NCBI GenBank assembly: GCA_009869945.1
Contig: WIXG01000028.1
Location: 186,001-250,000 of the forward strand
Reading direction: 5' to 3'
DNA: 64,000 bases
Source: Mesaphorura yosii
Lineage: Eukaryota; Arthropoda; Collembola; Poduromorpha; Tullbergiidae
The first letter of the stretch is position 1. The number at the start of each line of letters is the position of its first letter. The position numbers were made by a program, and so were the translations under genes. The notes beneath the pieces were generated by a model. The model searched no databases. It was not told the DNA's origin and saw nothing but the letters and a program-made list of their open reading frames with translations. This document shows, piece after piece, positions 1 to 13,900 of the stretch.

Positions 1-1963
1 TGGCGAGGCAGTTTAAGCTCCGGCCTTGTTGGACAGGCACAAACTGTGCAACATCACAGTTCATCTAGACACGCGGCGTCTGTAATCTCCGCTAGACACA
101 GGGAGAGATCAAGTTAAGTAACACAGTAATACCAGGAAGTACTAAGCGGGCTGCATTTTAAAATGAGAGAAAGTTACACGTACACGGAGAACGGAGAATT
201 TCAGTTCATGAAGACGGCACGAGAATCTGGAACAGAGTAAACAGATTTTTAGCGTGCAAAGGTTGATATAAAGCCCGAGTCTTCGAAAACAAACATAAAG
301 CCTAACTACCTTCTCTAATAACGGCAGGCGACGTTTAGGCCGAGCGTCTTACTCTCTTCTGCCTCGAACCTTATTGAAATTCCAACCGAGTTTCTTTCCT
401 TTACTTGAGTTTTTTCATCTTCGCTTTCCTTCGTTATCAGAGACACGGCGAGAGCCATTAATAGCGCTGAGAAAGTTATAGTGACTGTGCTCCGTGTACG
501 CATTCAGGTTCCCTTCGGTAGATTTGCAAAAATCAGAGCACAGACGCACACAGAAGGAAAACAAGAATTCGTATTCATGTATTCAACAATCGACCCATAA
601 CTAAGAATCACAGGACGAACAGCTCAAAATACTCAAAAAGACTTTTCCACTGCCGTAGAACTCGTCGCATTACAAATGGAAATGAAGCTTTGAAAAATCT
701 TTGGACTGAAATAATGATGTAGAAGCATGATAAGGTGAAAAGTTCATCCTAGTGACCAGAAAACGCATTCTCTCCTCTTCAGACAAGAAAAGTGGAGAAA
801 GAGTTCGCGTACGATAAATCAATGATTTCTCCCCATTCCGCTCTCGCGATTCTCGCTCCAAGAGGATAAAGTCAGGCGTTCTTCTCCGTTAAAGGACAAA
901 TATTACGTCTTAGTCCTTGCAAATCTTGACTGACTGCCTCCGAAATGTAAATGTCGATGGGGAAGCCTGGAATCAGAGAATCTAGAGACACAGCAAGGAG
1001 CACGGCTCAGTATAAGTCGACTCGAGTTCCGCGCCTTGACTTTCCATTTCTATTACTATTGCCACCGTTACGCTGGTAAAGTAGTCAAAATTTTTGTGAA
1101 TTGGAATTTATGAGTTTTTATTCCTCTTTTCGTACTTTTATGACTCTGAAATAACATTTCGATTCATGAACGAAGGATTTCATCTCTATTTTAAAGCGTG
1201 CGTTTGATTGTGGTAGGGTACAATCCCCAAACCGAGCAATTGCATTTGCGCTCTTCATACTTAACATTTAGCATAATTCACGACCACGAAATTGCTCATA
1301 TCAGCATTAGTTTCTGATCTCCTCCGAAAGTTAGCTAAAGAGAGTCCAAGTTCGATGTGACTCGTAAATAAAAATGCTTTGTGATTCCAAGAAACCTGGA
1401 ATCCTGCCGTAAAATCAATTTTCATGATATTTCTGAATGAAAGAGCAAGAAACTTGGACCAAGCACCATTTAGCAACGCTTTCTTAGTATCTCGACGTCT
1501 ATCACGCAAATCTTAAAAATGCTGGACGCAATTTGTGCCTTGAGAAATTACTGGTTGCCAACTGGAAACCTGAAATTTCTGTCTTATAAATTAGATAATT
1601 AAGAGCCCTTGACGTATAATTAGTGCGCTCCCTCCTCGCATCAGTTGAACGGTCATTTAATTAGATTAGATTCTCTGAGTCCAAAATATATCTCTGCCAA
1701 TAAGCTGCAATTAGTACGAGACGTAAGTTACCAAAAACCTGTAATTTGAGTGCTCCTAGTTTGCGAAACTTCTATTCAAAATTACGTTGAGACCTGCTAG
1801 AAATTTAGGCCGTCGTAAAGATACCCAAACTTTATCATAGCCAGTAGCCTTAGCTGATAACACAACAGTACGAATTTTGCTTAATCGCTTGTAGATTCCA
1901 TAGCTTAATCCATGTTTCATTTGTGCTCTGTGACATGAACAAATGATGAAATTGGCAATACAG
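1..1963. other. Non-coding, upstream part of GluCl gene
   Basis: I found no exon here. The first GluCl exon visible begins at 1964 in phase 1, so at least one more upstream exon must carry the signal peptide and the N-terminus. I looked in this stretch for an exon ending just before the Gly-Pro of the receptor N-terminal domain and did not find one. It most likely lies left of the window, and this stretch is then intron. Confidence 0.5.
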
Positions 1964-4900
1964 GACCCACTGAAGTACACGTGAATTTGTACTTACGGTC
2001 CATCAGCAAGATAGATGATTATGAAATGGTAAGTGTGAGAATGCTTTCAGCCTCAACTATCTCAACTTTCACTCAGTGCCTTGTGCTTTCTGTTCACTCT
2101 TTTTTCACTCGTTCGGCATAAGTTAGAAACTACCAGATGGGCTTATGAATCATGAATTAATTGAAGTACGGTTTTTACGAATGCAAATGCGTCATGGTGC
2201 TCAGAGGTCATGTCATCCTGGACACGGAGTCATGTGTCATTTTCAAGTTGAGGACAAGCAGCCAACATTTTACTTGTCGCTTGTCTTTTGTATGTTTGTC
2301 TTTCTTGCGAAAACAAAATAGAGATAGAGATTCGAAGAGACACGGTCCCAAGCCTTGTAAGATTGTGGCAGGCACTACAGCGGGATTTGCACTTGCTTTT
2401 TTGTCCGCTGCACAATTTCACATATCGTCGTATGCGTAGGCTTTTCAAAATTGCACAAAAAATCATTCCAGTCGCAGAGAGCAGGCCAGGATCAGGACAT
2501 CAGACTAGATAAAGGCAGGAAAGAACAAAATTCGTATCGCAAAACAAGAAAGCCATTTTTCTACGCTCGTAACTTACGACGGGAGAAGAATGGTAAGAAT
2601 TTCTAATATTATTATAATTTTGCATTCCTTTCTTTCCGGGCGGTTGGCGTAAATGTACAAGACCAAGTGCGAGCTCAAAAGTCATGTCGCCATTCCCTTT
2701 TGTTCTCGCATCCCTTTGCCAGGCTCCGTATAAACAAAAATATGAAATGACACCTTTCGCATAGGACAGCGACAAGTATTAACTAGGCTCATATTCCGGC
2801 CTCGCTTCATGACATCGGGGTAGAAATGGCGGAGACGTGGAAAAACTGCGCCATGAGGCAGGACCACCGCACGGAAAGCGGAGAACGCTAAATTTTTACT
2901 CCATGCATCTCGGCAAAATTATTACTTTCGCACTATCGCCTGCCACTACGAAATGAGCCACGCAGAAAGAGAAATATGAAGCAAAAACTAGAGAAGTGAG
3001 GGCAGGTAATTAATCAAAAGAAACGATACAACGAGACGAATGATAGTCAGAAAAATATTTCCCGAGCACGCAATTAGTCTATTTGTTCAACTCCGTGCGG
3101 CGCAGTGGTTTACTTCTTCTCGGCCTTTGAGCTCTGAGCAACATGACGCACGAACCAGTCGAAATGAACGCTGATTCATGAACTCATTAACGGGAACTTC
3201 AGTCAGTACAATTCAATTAGCAAACCGATCCTTATCGGATGCAGGTAGAAACTGGATGCAGCAAGGAGAATCTCCGAGCCCTGCCCCAATTCAGCCTCTC
3301 TATAATCTACTTAACAATTTGAAGGACGTTAATGGCTCCTTGCTGCAGCCAATCGCGAACTAAAAGTAATTTGCACCAAGCAAGAAAATTACGAAATCGG
3401 ATTGCAAACTAGTCAACACCAGCTAACGAGGGGCTTCTTATCCGTTCTGCGCTTTCACAATTTCACGTGGTTGTCTCGTCTAGTTTCTTTCTCTTTTCCA
3501 CAGCATCTTTCTATCTCATTCGTTCTCTCTTCCAAACCGCCACACAAAACATGATCATAATCGAGTCCAGTGTACAACCGCAAGAATGCATCCACTTGTG
3601 AACTCGTTGTTTTGGTTTATGATTTCTGTTGACTTGATGATGGCGTACGCGTACGTAACGTGTCTCTAAGCTAAGCAGCAGAATCGTCGTCGTCCAGTTA
3701 ATGTGGATTTGTGGAGCGTGTGCCGTGCCACTTGCCAGCAACCATCCAGTCTTGTGCGTTCTCACTCTGCAGCTTTGTACTTTTAATTTCACGAGTACGG
3801 AAAGTTTTGAGCAATGATCACCCACCAGCCAGTCGCCAGCCACCACCACACGCAATCTTGTGCTTGTGAAAAATCTGAAATCGATGCGAATGCCAGCCAT
3901 GTAATTCCGCGTAGCCCTGCCACTGCCGTAAACCGATTACGACCGTATGAGGAGAGGATCCCGAAGCACAAGATTCTAAATGAACGCTTTGAATTCACAT
4001 CCACGGTCGTTTAAAGTCTTGTAATGGTGCGATTTGGTAGCGCAATGCATGCTTGAAAGGGAATATTAAATCAAACATTATGGGCCGTTGGGATTCCGTA
4101 GTTTGCGCACTCTCACTACTCAAATGGCCGATAGAGCAGTAACGCGTTTTTGAAATCACCGCAGTGCATATATACCATATGCTCACTAATTACATGATTC
4201 GTATATGGCCAGAATTTAGTTAATTAGAGATGAATTATGCCTGCTACGTTTACTGGCTTCTAAGGCATGGCCGTCTTGCCAGGTCGAATAAAAGGAAAAA
4301 GAGGAAGGAACCATTATGAAATTTCCCTGCACCTTATCCACTTAGGGCTTTGGAAAGAGTTGAGAGTCTGTCTGAGAAATGAGACGACGTGAATCGCACT
4401 AATAAGCAGAAACTTAAGTCCGAGCTCAGTGTCAGGATCAAAATCCCCTGCTACGAAGTTTATTAATGTGTGTGGAAAGAATAACTTCAGCTCGTATCGC
4501 CGCCAACTTTATTAGAAAAAGAGAAAGCAGGACAAAAACAGGAAGAGGAAGGAAAGAATTAACCATTTCATAACGCCACAGTTTCATTTAGCTTGTTTTT
4601 TTTGGGTTAAGGATTCAATGTGAGCCGAGTCGAATTTGAGGTTAAATTATTTACACGACCACAAGTGCGGGGGTCGCAGGAGATTCAGCAAGAGATGTCC
4701 GAAGGATTGAGGTTGGGGCAGCACATACGCGGCCGAGTTGAACACAATTTGCTTTAATTTACAAGTCGAGGAGATATCGCGCAGTTTCTTACAAAGGCAG
4801 AGAGGAAGTGAAGACAAAGTAGTGGCGGGCTGAATAGCGACCATTTTAATGAAATATTCACGAGCTCTTTAGACCTGTTTCAGTTTCCTTCTTCACAGTA

Positions 4901-7900
4901 TATTTTCAATTTATTTAGGATTTTATTTTGTTGCTAAGAAAAGGAAGAAATGTCGCGCACGGAGCGAGCACGACTCGCGAGTCATACAAAGATGATAAAT
5001 CTCTTCTTCTATAACTTTTTAATTAAATTCAGGAAAGTTATTAGCTCGGGCTACACAAACTCTGTATTTACTATAACCTGCTGCACTTTATCCCTTATTG
5101 GGGTAAATACCGAGTGCAGACACAAGACACCAAATGAGAAAAATAGTTTGATTGTCGCAAAAAGGAACTGAATGATGCGCAAATGTTGCTTTATACGGCG
5201 AGGCGTGCAGGACGCTGAGATACGAGTATTTCACGGCAAACGATAGAAGGGTTTAGAAAGAGACGAGGCGTGCTTTCACCCAATTTACGAAGTAATTCTC
5301 GAGAAGGTAAGGTTAAATTCTATGCAATAGAAGTGTGCAGTAAAACTAGAGCAAGTCATACGGTTATCCAACAGCAGAGTCGGGATCAGAATCAGAAAAT
5401 GCCATTAAAACTTACTAAGAGTGGTTCAAGAAAAGTGCAGAAAGCGTACGTTGATCAGGTTCAAAGCGAAAACTTGTAAGTCTCTGTGCGTGCTTCTCAT
5501 CCGCTTTTCATGCTTAACAATGCAATGCATCTTGCAGTTTGATTGCCATTGCTGAGAATGTGTTTGCCGCTTCTACTTTTAGTCTGAGCAAGAATTCTGC
5601 AAGTCTACCAGAACTTAATGCTAACTGGTGCTTACAGTGCTTTGGGTATTGTAAGGAATGATGCTGCAGTTTGTGGATTGTCAGTGCAGTCTTGCATCTG
5701 AATGACATGTTTCTATTTCGTGCCATTTAAGCTCGTACTGTGGCCGCATGCATCATTCTTGTGTAAGTCTGATGATGATGCGATGACATTACAGTCTCAA
5801 GCCTGAAATTAATGTGGGCATTATTGCTTTACGATGACTACGCTTTATTAATGTTAACCGTGCAGTAGGATTCTCTGTGTCACATCGCTCACTCACTCAC
5901 TCACATTTCACACACAACAATAACATGAAACGCATACACATAAACACTGTATCTTCTTTTCTTTCTCGCTTTCTCACTTTTCTTACAAATGGGTTTCCAC
6001 GAAAAATGTATATTTAAGAAATGCCACAGAATTTATCATTTCCGAAACAAAACATTCCCCGTCTTCCTTCACATCCCGAACTCTCTTCCACTGTCACTTC
6101 AATTTTATCGCCATGTCCGTTAGATTTTTCTTTATTCCCGCTGGCACACCGACGAACACGCATCTGAACTCTACTTCTGCTGACCACGATCCACAAATAC
6201 AATTAATAATATTTATGAATCTCTTCACTCAGACCAAACAAATAACCATTTCTAAATTTCTCCTACCTCGTCACAACTAACAGTTTACGATTTATGTTCT
6301 TTCTTCTCTTTCTCTGTCTTTCTTTCACCAAACACCCACCACTCAATCCTTCAATGCTTTAAGCTTCCATTTGTAGATTAGCGTTACGAGGTTACGATGA
6401 TAGGATTACGTTTATTTAAACCGGATGAAAATTCCATTCATCGCAAGATCCATGGAGCTCAGCTGCGGCGGTGCTGAACGTTGGTGCACGTGACTACTAA
6501 GAATTCTAAGCTTATAACTACCACGTCGCGACACGCAAAGAGAGAATAGACTAAACATATCGAAAGTCTTTGACCTAGACAGCATTCGGCGGAATCCCTC
6601 TAATCTCATCAAAGCACGTCGTCATGGTCAGACTGTCGTTGGCATCCCGTTACGTTTTACGCTGCGATAGATTCCTTAAAGTAGTACAAAAATACTCCTT
6701 ACATAAAAGCTTCCCAGTTTACAAAATATAAGTTTAGTTCTCAGACAAAATAAAACTTTCATCTTTTCTCTGTACTTTTTCGGTTGTGAGACTGAAGAAA
6801 TCCACTTCCTGTACTTTTGCGATAAAAAGAAACGGTCGTGTATTAGTAGCCATGATTAAGATAAAAATGGCAGAAAGCGATCTAAGCAAGAAACACAAAT
6901 GCGTGCTGTACAGTAAATCTTTTCCAGTCATGGACGTCTTACTCCCTTTGTGCAGTCCCCGGAATTCGGAGACTCCGAGCAACAACATTTGATTCTCCAT
7001 TCCGCCTTCCAAATGTCGTCCATTACCATATAAATGATGGACGAAACTTTACCTATTTTCTTGTTTTGCTCGGGCAATATTCCACTGCTGAAATCTTTTG
7101 TCAGCGCCGTTGCCTCGCATTCCCTCCAGACACAGATTTCTTTTACAGTGGAACGACAGCCCGGAGTCGAGAAAGCAGGTCAAATAAAGATTACGCAGAT
7201 TGTTAAAGAATTCATTTTATAGTGGCTTCAATTCTTTCCTTTTCAAGACGAAAAATGACGACGAAAACTTTGTACCTTGCTTTACGAAAGCTGGAGTGGC
7301 TTGTGCGCCCGCTTTTTTCTACTGATTTTTGCGGGTATGAAAAATCTCTCCGAGTCTTTGAGTCAGCAATATGTTTGATGAGCTCTCTGCCTCTCCAAAA
7401 TTTTATAACGAAACCACTTAGTCAGATTTATCTTCCAGAATATCCAGCGCGTGCACCTTTCCTTTCTTTATTCCACCTCACAGTTCCTTCAATCCTCCTT
7501 CACGTACGCTTCCATTTTTGAATCTGAGGGCTCCTTCGCCCGAGTTTGCCTAAGAAAAGTTTCGAATTTCTTTTTCTCTTCTTCTGCCCACCTTGCAGGA
7601 GAGAAGGCGGCGCACATGAAGCATCATTCATTTCCCTCCCATTATTAATATCATTCTCATAGAAACATTTTCTAATCGTGACACTTACAAATGCAAACTT
7701 TTCCGCTCAAATGGAACTCGGAAAGTAAGAAAAGGTACCAATTTATTGTCCTGTCGATGCACACGACCCGTGAGTGAAAGAGAACTTATATTTTATTTGA
7801 GTCCCAGCAATTTAAAAGTTTTGGGGGTGAATCCTATTAATAATTCAGGAGCAGCCATGATCAAAAATAATTGACGGTCCAGCCTCGACGCTGCCATCAT

Positions 7901-10900
7901 AAACTGCTCACAAAACTTGCGCTTCCATTTTAGTGCATTCCAGCTGACGAGCATGTGGCTCGTATTGCAATACGAAGCAGATTCATTCCGTGCTGATTCA
8001 TAGCGTGCCGGCAGACGCTGCGAATAAATGCAATAATTCTGCAGTAAAATATTTTATATTTCCCTTGCAAATAATAAATAAGGCATAAACGAGAGCCCTG
8101 GTTTGTGTTCAGTATAAATTTATATTTTCTCGTTTATTTTATGCACCGTACGTGTACATGAGCGCCAGATGCAGTTGAAGGTTACCAAAATAAAACTCGA
8201 AACTTATGCTCCACTGCCGTCCGTCCATCCCGACCTCCTGCCTTCCAAAGTGAAAGTTTTTCCGTCTGTGTGCCACTCCAATTCCAACTTCAATTCCTCG
8301 AGGACTTTCCCGTTTTATTTTTCTGCCTGCTTGTTGTTGGTTGAATAATATTTTGCCCTACATTTATTCTAGCAATAATAATATTATTATGTTCCTGCCT
8401 CGGCCCGGCTGTGGTCTTTTCGCAAATTCCCTTCAGCCGTCCTTTCAATTCTTTCTCCTTCAATTGCTCCTTTGGATCATTCCATTCTTATTCAACTCGA
8501 AAACAACCGAAAGAGAAATAGAAATAGGAAATAAAGAACTGGAAGAATTTTTTATTCCCAGTTTTTGGAAACGAAGAATGTGGAATGCGTCATGGCCGGA
8601 TCCTTTCTCAACCATAAATATGTCCGACACACAATGCATTCGATCCGTTAGGCCAGGGCTCCGACGCCCCACATCGCTGGTGCCCTCCATCACCAAAACT
8701 TTTTAATACTTAAATCTTATAAGTAAGACAAAATGATTTCGCCCGCCCGTATCTGCCCGAGTTGTTCTTTCTTTCTTGTGGCGACGATGGAATCGCAAAT
8801 TGCGAATTGTTCGAGAGCTTTAATTTTGAAATTCTTGGAAAGTGCTCAGAATTCTTAGTCGACGTGCCAGCACCGTGACGGACGAGCGACGAGAGGAAGA
8901 AGATGCAGCCAACGAGCCCGTGGATTTTCCAATTCCCAACCGGTTGAAAATACTTATTGAATTAAGTACAGATTCGACTTTATTTGGATTTCATTTCCGT
9001 TTCCAACGCTTATTTTCACCCACGTAGTTCACTCTCTGTTCCAATTCACTCACACGCTCTGAGTTGGTTCCTGATCACTCTAATCAAATGTCAATCGCCT
9101 TTCACAGGAGTACAGCGTGCAGCTTACCTTCAGGGAGCAATGGCTAGATGAACGACTCAAATTTGAACACTTCGTTCCGAAACGTAAGCAAATTAACTCA
9201 TTTCATTAGTCAATGTGATTTTATGTTTAATAAGGTTGAATTCATTTCAAGAGCATAACTCGGAGCATAACATCACGTTGTGCTCCGAAGTTTGAGTGCC
9301 ATGCGAAATTAGTTGCGCAACTTATGACTACATTTTGCGAAAACAGCACGAGCTCTGAACCCACTAATGTAATGAAATTCCCAAACGAAAACAAAATTCT
9401 GGAGAAGTACTCGAAACTTGCTTTGAACTCTAAACTCAGAATTGGCTTGTAGGTCTTCATCATTTTCATGCTAATTGAAAAAATTAAATTTCTTGCCACC
9501 CAGGCTTCACGTGAAGTACTTGCGCCGTTATTTCGTTGGTGGTTTTTCGCACTTCAAACAAATTTGATCGTTCGAGTAAACAAGGAAGGCAAAGTAGCAC
9601 AGAGCAGCAGCACGGACGGATAACGTGCAAGCGCACCACACCATGCCATGCGACTTTTGATTCACAATATTTTGAATTCCCTTGACTTCATTTTCTTGCT
9701 TTGTTCTTTGCGAACAACAAATAAAGCGAGTACGAAGAAAGACGACGAAGCGTCGGTGTGCCGTACTGCGACGCAACTTGCGCCTTTCTTTTGCAAACTC
9801 CTTCGTATTAAATTTACATTTTGTTTTATAAACTTTACAAACTTTTCCAGTCGCCAACAACTTTTATTTTATTTTTTGTCATCTTTTAACGTCTATTATT
9901 ACATTTTCTTCACGAGTAATGGGTCCATATATTCCAGGAACGTGCTGACGAAGCCTCCGTCTTGCCGCTGAACACGCGTGAGGCTGAATAAAAATGTAAT
10001 TAAAAACTTCGGCATCATAATGAATGGAAATTTCACTTGAAAAGTGTGCAAATTGTATTGAAAGTTTACAACTTCTTCGGCTCAGGTTCCAAGAAAATTG
10101 CGCGCTCTGGCTCTAAATGAATTCAACTCAAACTGTACGATCGCTGCAGCATGTATTTAGCGCCACGATTAAACTAATAACTAACTGCCTCGCCTCTTCG
10201 TATCCTTTCATGCAGCCAAAGTTCAATATTTGACATTGACTGATTCACAACGTGTTTGGATGCCTGATTTATTCTTCTCAAATGAGAAACAGGGTCATTT
10301 GCATGACATCATCATGCCCAATGTCTACATTCGTATATTTCCTGACGGAGAAGTCCTCTACAGTATTCGGTAAGTCTAATTCTTAATGCATATAATTGTG
10401 GTGAAGAAATTCAGCATGTTGTGGTTGTCCTTTTGACAAATATCGCCAATCATAACCTTCAGAAAACTTACACGGCATTCGATAAGAAAGTTCCCCAGCA
10501 GAAAGCAGACGCATGAGTCCATCGTGGTTCTTTTGTTGTATTATGAAGGAATGATGGATGATGATGACTCGCAATGTCGCTGCACTGTAGGCTGAATCGC
10601 GTTGACAAATCGAGGAATAAGGTTGTCGTCCGACTCTCAAGAGACAAAATCATATTTTATTACAAACTAATGGCAGCAGAGAAATACTGCGGAAAGTGAT
10701 AAAAGAGATCACGGGGGCACCAGGCAAGAGTTTTATTTCGTTCGCCAATTCCATGTAACCATATTCAAAGGTGTAAATAAACTCATCCGTTTAAATTACT
10801 CCCCAGTCGGACATTACACTAACTTTTCTCCTTTTTCTTCCACGTTCTCGAAGAAGCGTATCAAATGCAAGATGGGAATGTAATGAACAGGTGAAACAAA

Positions 10901-13900
10901 CACCAAATGACTTTTGCTGTGTCGTTACAAAACAAAATGCAGCAATAAAATGAAGAAATAGGATCCAAAGCTCATTCGGCTGATCCAAACTGGCTGTGAA
11001 AGACGCTCCTAACAAGTGAACGTAGTTTCCATCCTCTTGCGTAATTTTGTCATGTCCACGAAAGATGTAATTAGAATTAGGCGTGCATTACAGGCGAGAA
11101 ACAACGCACAATAGTATTAACAATATTTGTTCATTCGTTATTGTTGGGATTCATGGCACATGCCGAACTGACTTCCGCCAGCGTATTTCCTTACTCCATT
11201 GCCTGCTAATAATTGTATAGGAAAGCCAGCAGTGCAGTGACTCGTAACTTTCTGCAGAAAACAAACAAGGAAAATAAAGCGAAACAAAAGTGAAAGGTAC
11301 ACAATCTCAATCGTGTCTCGTATTCGTTTCTCTTTTATGTGAAGGCATCAAAGGCATCAAAGACGAAGACTGGGGGAAATAAGATTGAGGAAATAAGAAT
11401 GAGAGTTTATTAGATTTGGACAGTGACCAGTCTGCAATAATAATGAGTACAAAGAAACGGATACTCCTGCAGCGCGAGGAACGGCACACGAGCTGAATAC
11501 GGGGAAAGTATCGCGTTTCCTCGTCGTTTCGCGTTGTGCTGTATCGGAACGCATTTACGTCCTGTCCATTGTTCGAACGAGACACACAAAGAATTTTAAC
11601 GTAGAAGTGGAAGAGATGCATTGCTGTAATCTATTCAGGATTTTCCGGTTCGTTCTCTCGTGAGTCGTTCAGGAAGACTGACAACTTAATCCAGTCCACT
11701 TACACTTTCTACTTACGCCACTCCCGCGCGCGACGGGCGAGAATGACGATGAGATTGACCTTCAAGTAAAATGTTAACTTTACATCTTGCACGTAATCTC
11801 AGTCACTATCAAGACTAGCATTCTGTTATGATAAAATTGGCTGCCAAATACTGACACTCTTACCATGCTGGCAGCGCCAGAAGGCAGAAATCTGCTTAAT
11901 TGCTTCCATCATCATTACGCACGCTTTCATCGTGCCTGTCGACCGCATGGCGGGATGGTGCGGCACGTGGAGCTGACTGACATCCGGGATTCCTGTGAAA
12001 TCCCTCGGGCTATGCGAAATGGAATGACTGAACTGAACATGAAACAACTCCATCATCATTACACAATTTGCACTGTACTTGCTCATAAATACCAAACGTC
12101 ATGTTACATGCACAAAGAGCATTGCACAATGATGCTGTAATCAAGTGTGGCTTTCACACTTTGAATTCCGCCATGCATGTTGACGTTCCGCTAATGAATG
12201 ACGCTGATGTTTTCATTCTCAATTTTCAGGATTTCTTTGACGCTTTCATGTCCGATGATTCTCAAATTATATCCGCTGGACAAACAAACATGCTCTCTTC
12301 GGATGGCTAGCTGTAAGTACCTCGTGTTCGCACGTCATGTTTTCAAAGGCGGCTAGCGTAACTCTCAAACACGTAATTCAATTTGGATTGTTAATTGAAT
12401 TTCATGTTTGCCTTGCATTTGCTATGCTCAGCCAAATTGAAATTTAGGGTGTCATCCTCTAAAAGTAAAATCCTGTTCGGTTTGACTTCACAGACGGATG
12501 GACAACAGACGATTTGATTTTCAAATGGAAGAAGGATGACCCGGTTCAGGTTACACCGGATTTACATCTGCCCAGATTTGCACTCGAGCAGTTTACAACA
12601 GATTACTGCGACAGCCATACAAACACGGGTAAGTCCCTTTTGTAACTACAAAGTAAAATTAATGCACCTCATTAGACGGCACGCCGCACGCAGTGCGACG
12701 CGGCACGGCTCGGCCACGAGCGTATGACAATCTATATACGGACATTGTAAGTGCATGTCCTCGTTAAAGTTGACATGGCTCGTGTCTCCTATAATTAATA
12801 GCGCTGGAATTTGTACTAATAATAGCAGACTGGAGCCGAGTCGCCAATCACGCCAAACTCAAGAGCTCGGCTTAGCTCTGCGACTGGCTAGCTAGTAATT
12901 GTCACTCCTTGCCCTTGGAATTATATCTGTGACGGTGATGAATAATTCATAATTATCATGAAATGCGAGGCACACTCCCGTGCACGAGTTTTGTGCTGAC
13001 TTTGTGTTTGAGCTAACAATTGCGCTGCTGGCTGTTGGTTTAACTGTAACTGTACTCATTAAATTTCCTGCAATTTATGGACCTGGAATGGGAAGAACGA
13101 GTATGAATAGCCTTCAAGGTTCTTCGATGTCTTTTTTTAATATTTGAGAGTGTGGTCTTAATGAGACAACTTCAAAGGATTCTTGTTGACGATTACACGT
13201 CGTGGCCTTGCGACTTACTTTACACGACCAGGCAGTCGTCGCAGACTCGTAACAAATGACTGTCTATTTCTGTGACGAAGGATTAAATCCTTTCTCTGCT
13301 TTCTAGAGAAAGGGAAAAGAGTTTCAAAGAGAAAGTCTAAAAAGAATCGATTCAGTCAGTGTGTCACATTGAAATGACCCCATAAATGTAGCGGATTGTA
13401 AGTGAAAGTGGAAAGATACTCCGTCCGTGGAAGATTTCTTCGTCGGTCGTAGCACGCGTACCATCGCAATCACGTGTCCAAAAGGAATGCGACTTGCACT
13501 GAAAGAGGAGAAAAAGGGCAAACTAAAGAACTCTCAAAGATTCCACTATTACCTTGTTTATATGACAGAATTTCATCCTCTTGTCCGCTGGAACGTGTAT
13601 TGTAGCTCGGAATTTGATTTACGACGACGTGGACATTAGACTGAGAGCGAGTAACCGTAGCCGTTGCCAGGAGTAGCTATTCTGAGAGCCAGCACAGCGC
13701 AGCGCAATACTGCAGCGAAAGAATGCAATGGAATCCGGTCACGGAAAGTTTAGACAAAAGAGTTATGGTCCGTACTTTTCCCGTGCCGACGCTCGCTGGC
13801 CGTTTCCGTTTCTTTGTATCGCGAGTCGAGCCAGCCGCATAAAATCATTCCAGTTTCTTCTGTGGGTACTTATTCTAATGCTCGTACTTACTCTCCACTT

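Noticed and set aside
5886..5930. CACT/CACA repeats as a possible CRISPR or satellite array
   Set aside because: Only a handful of 4-base units; an ordinary microsatellite, and CRISPR is not expected in a eukaryotic chromosome.
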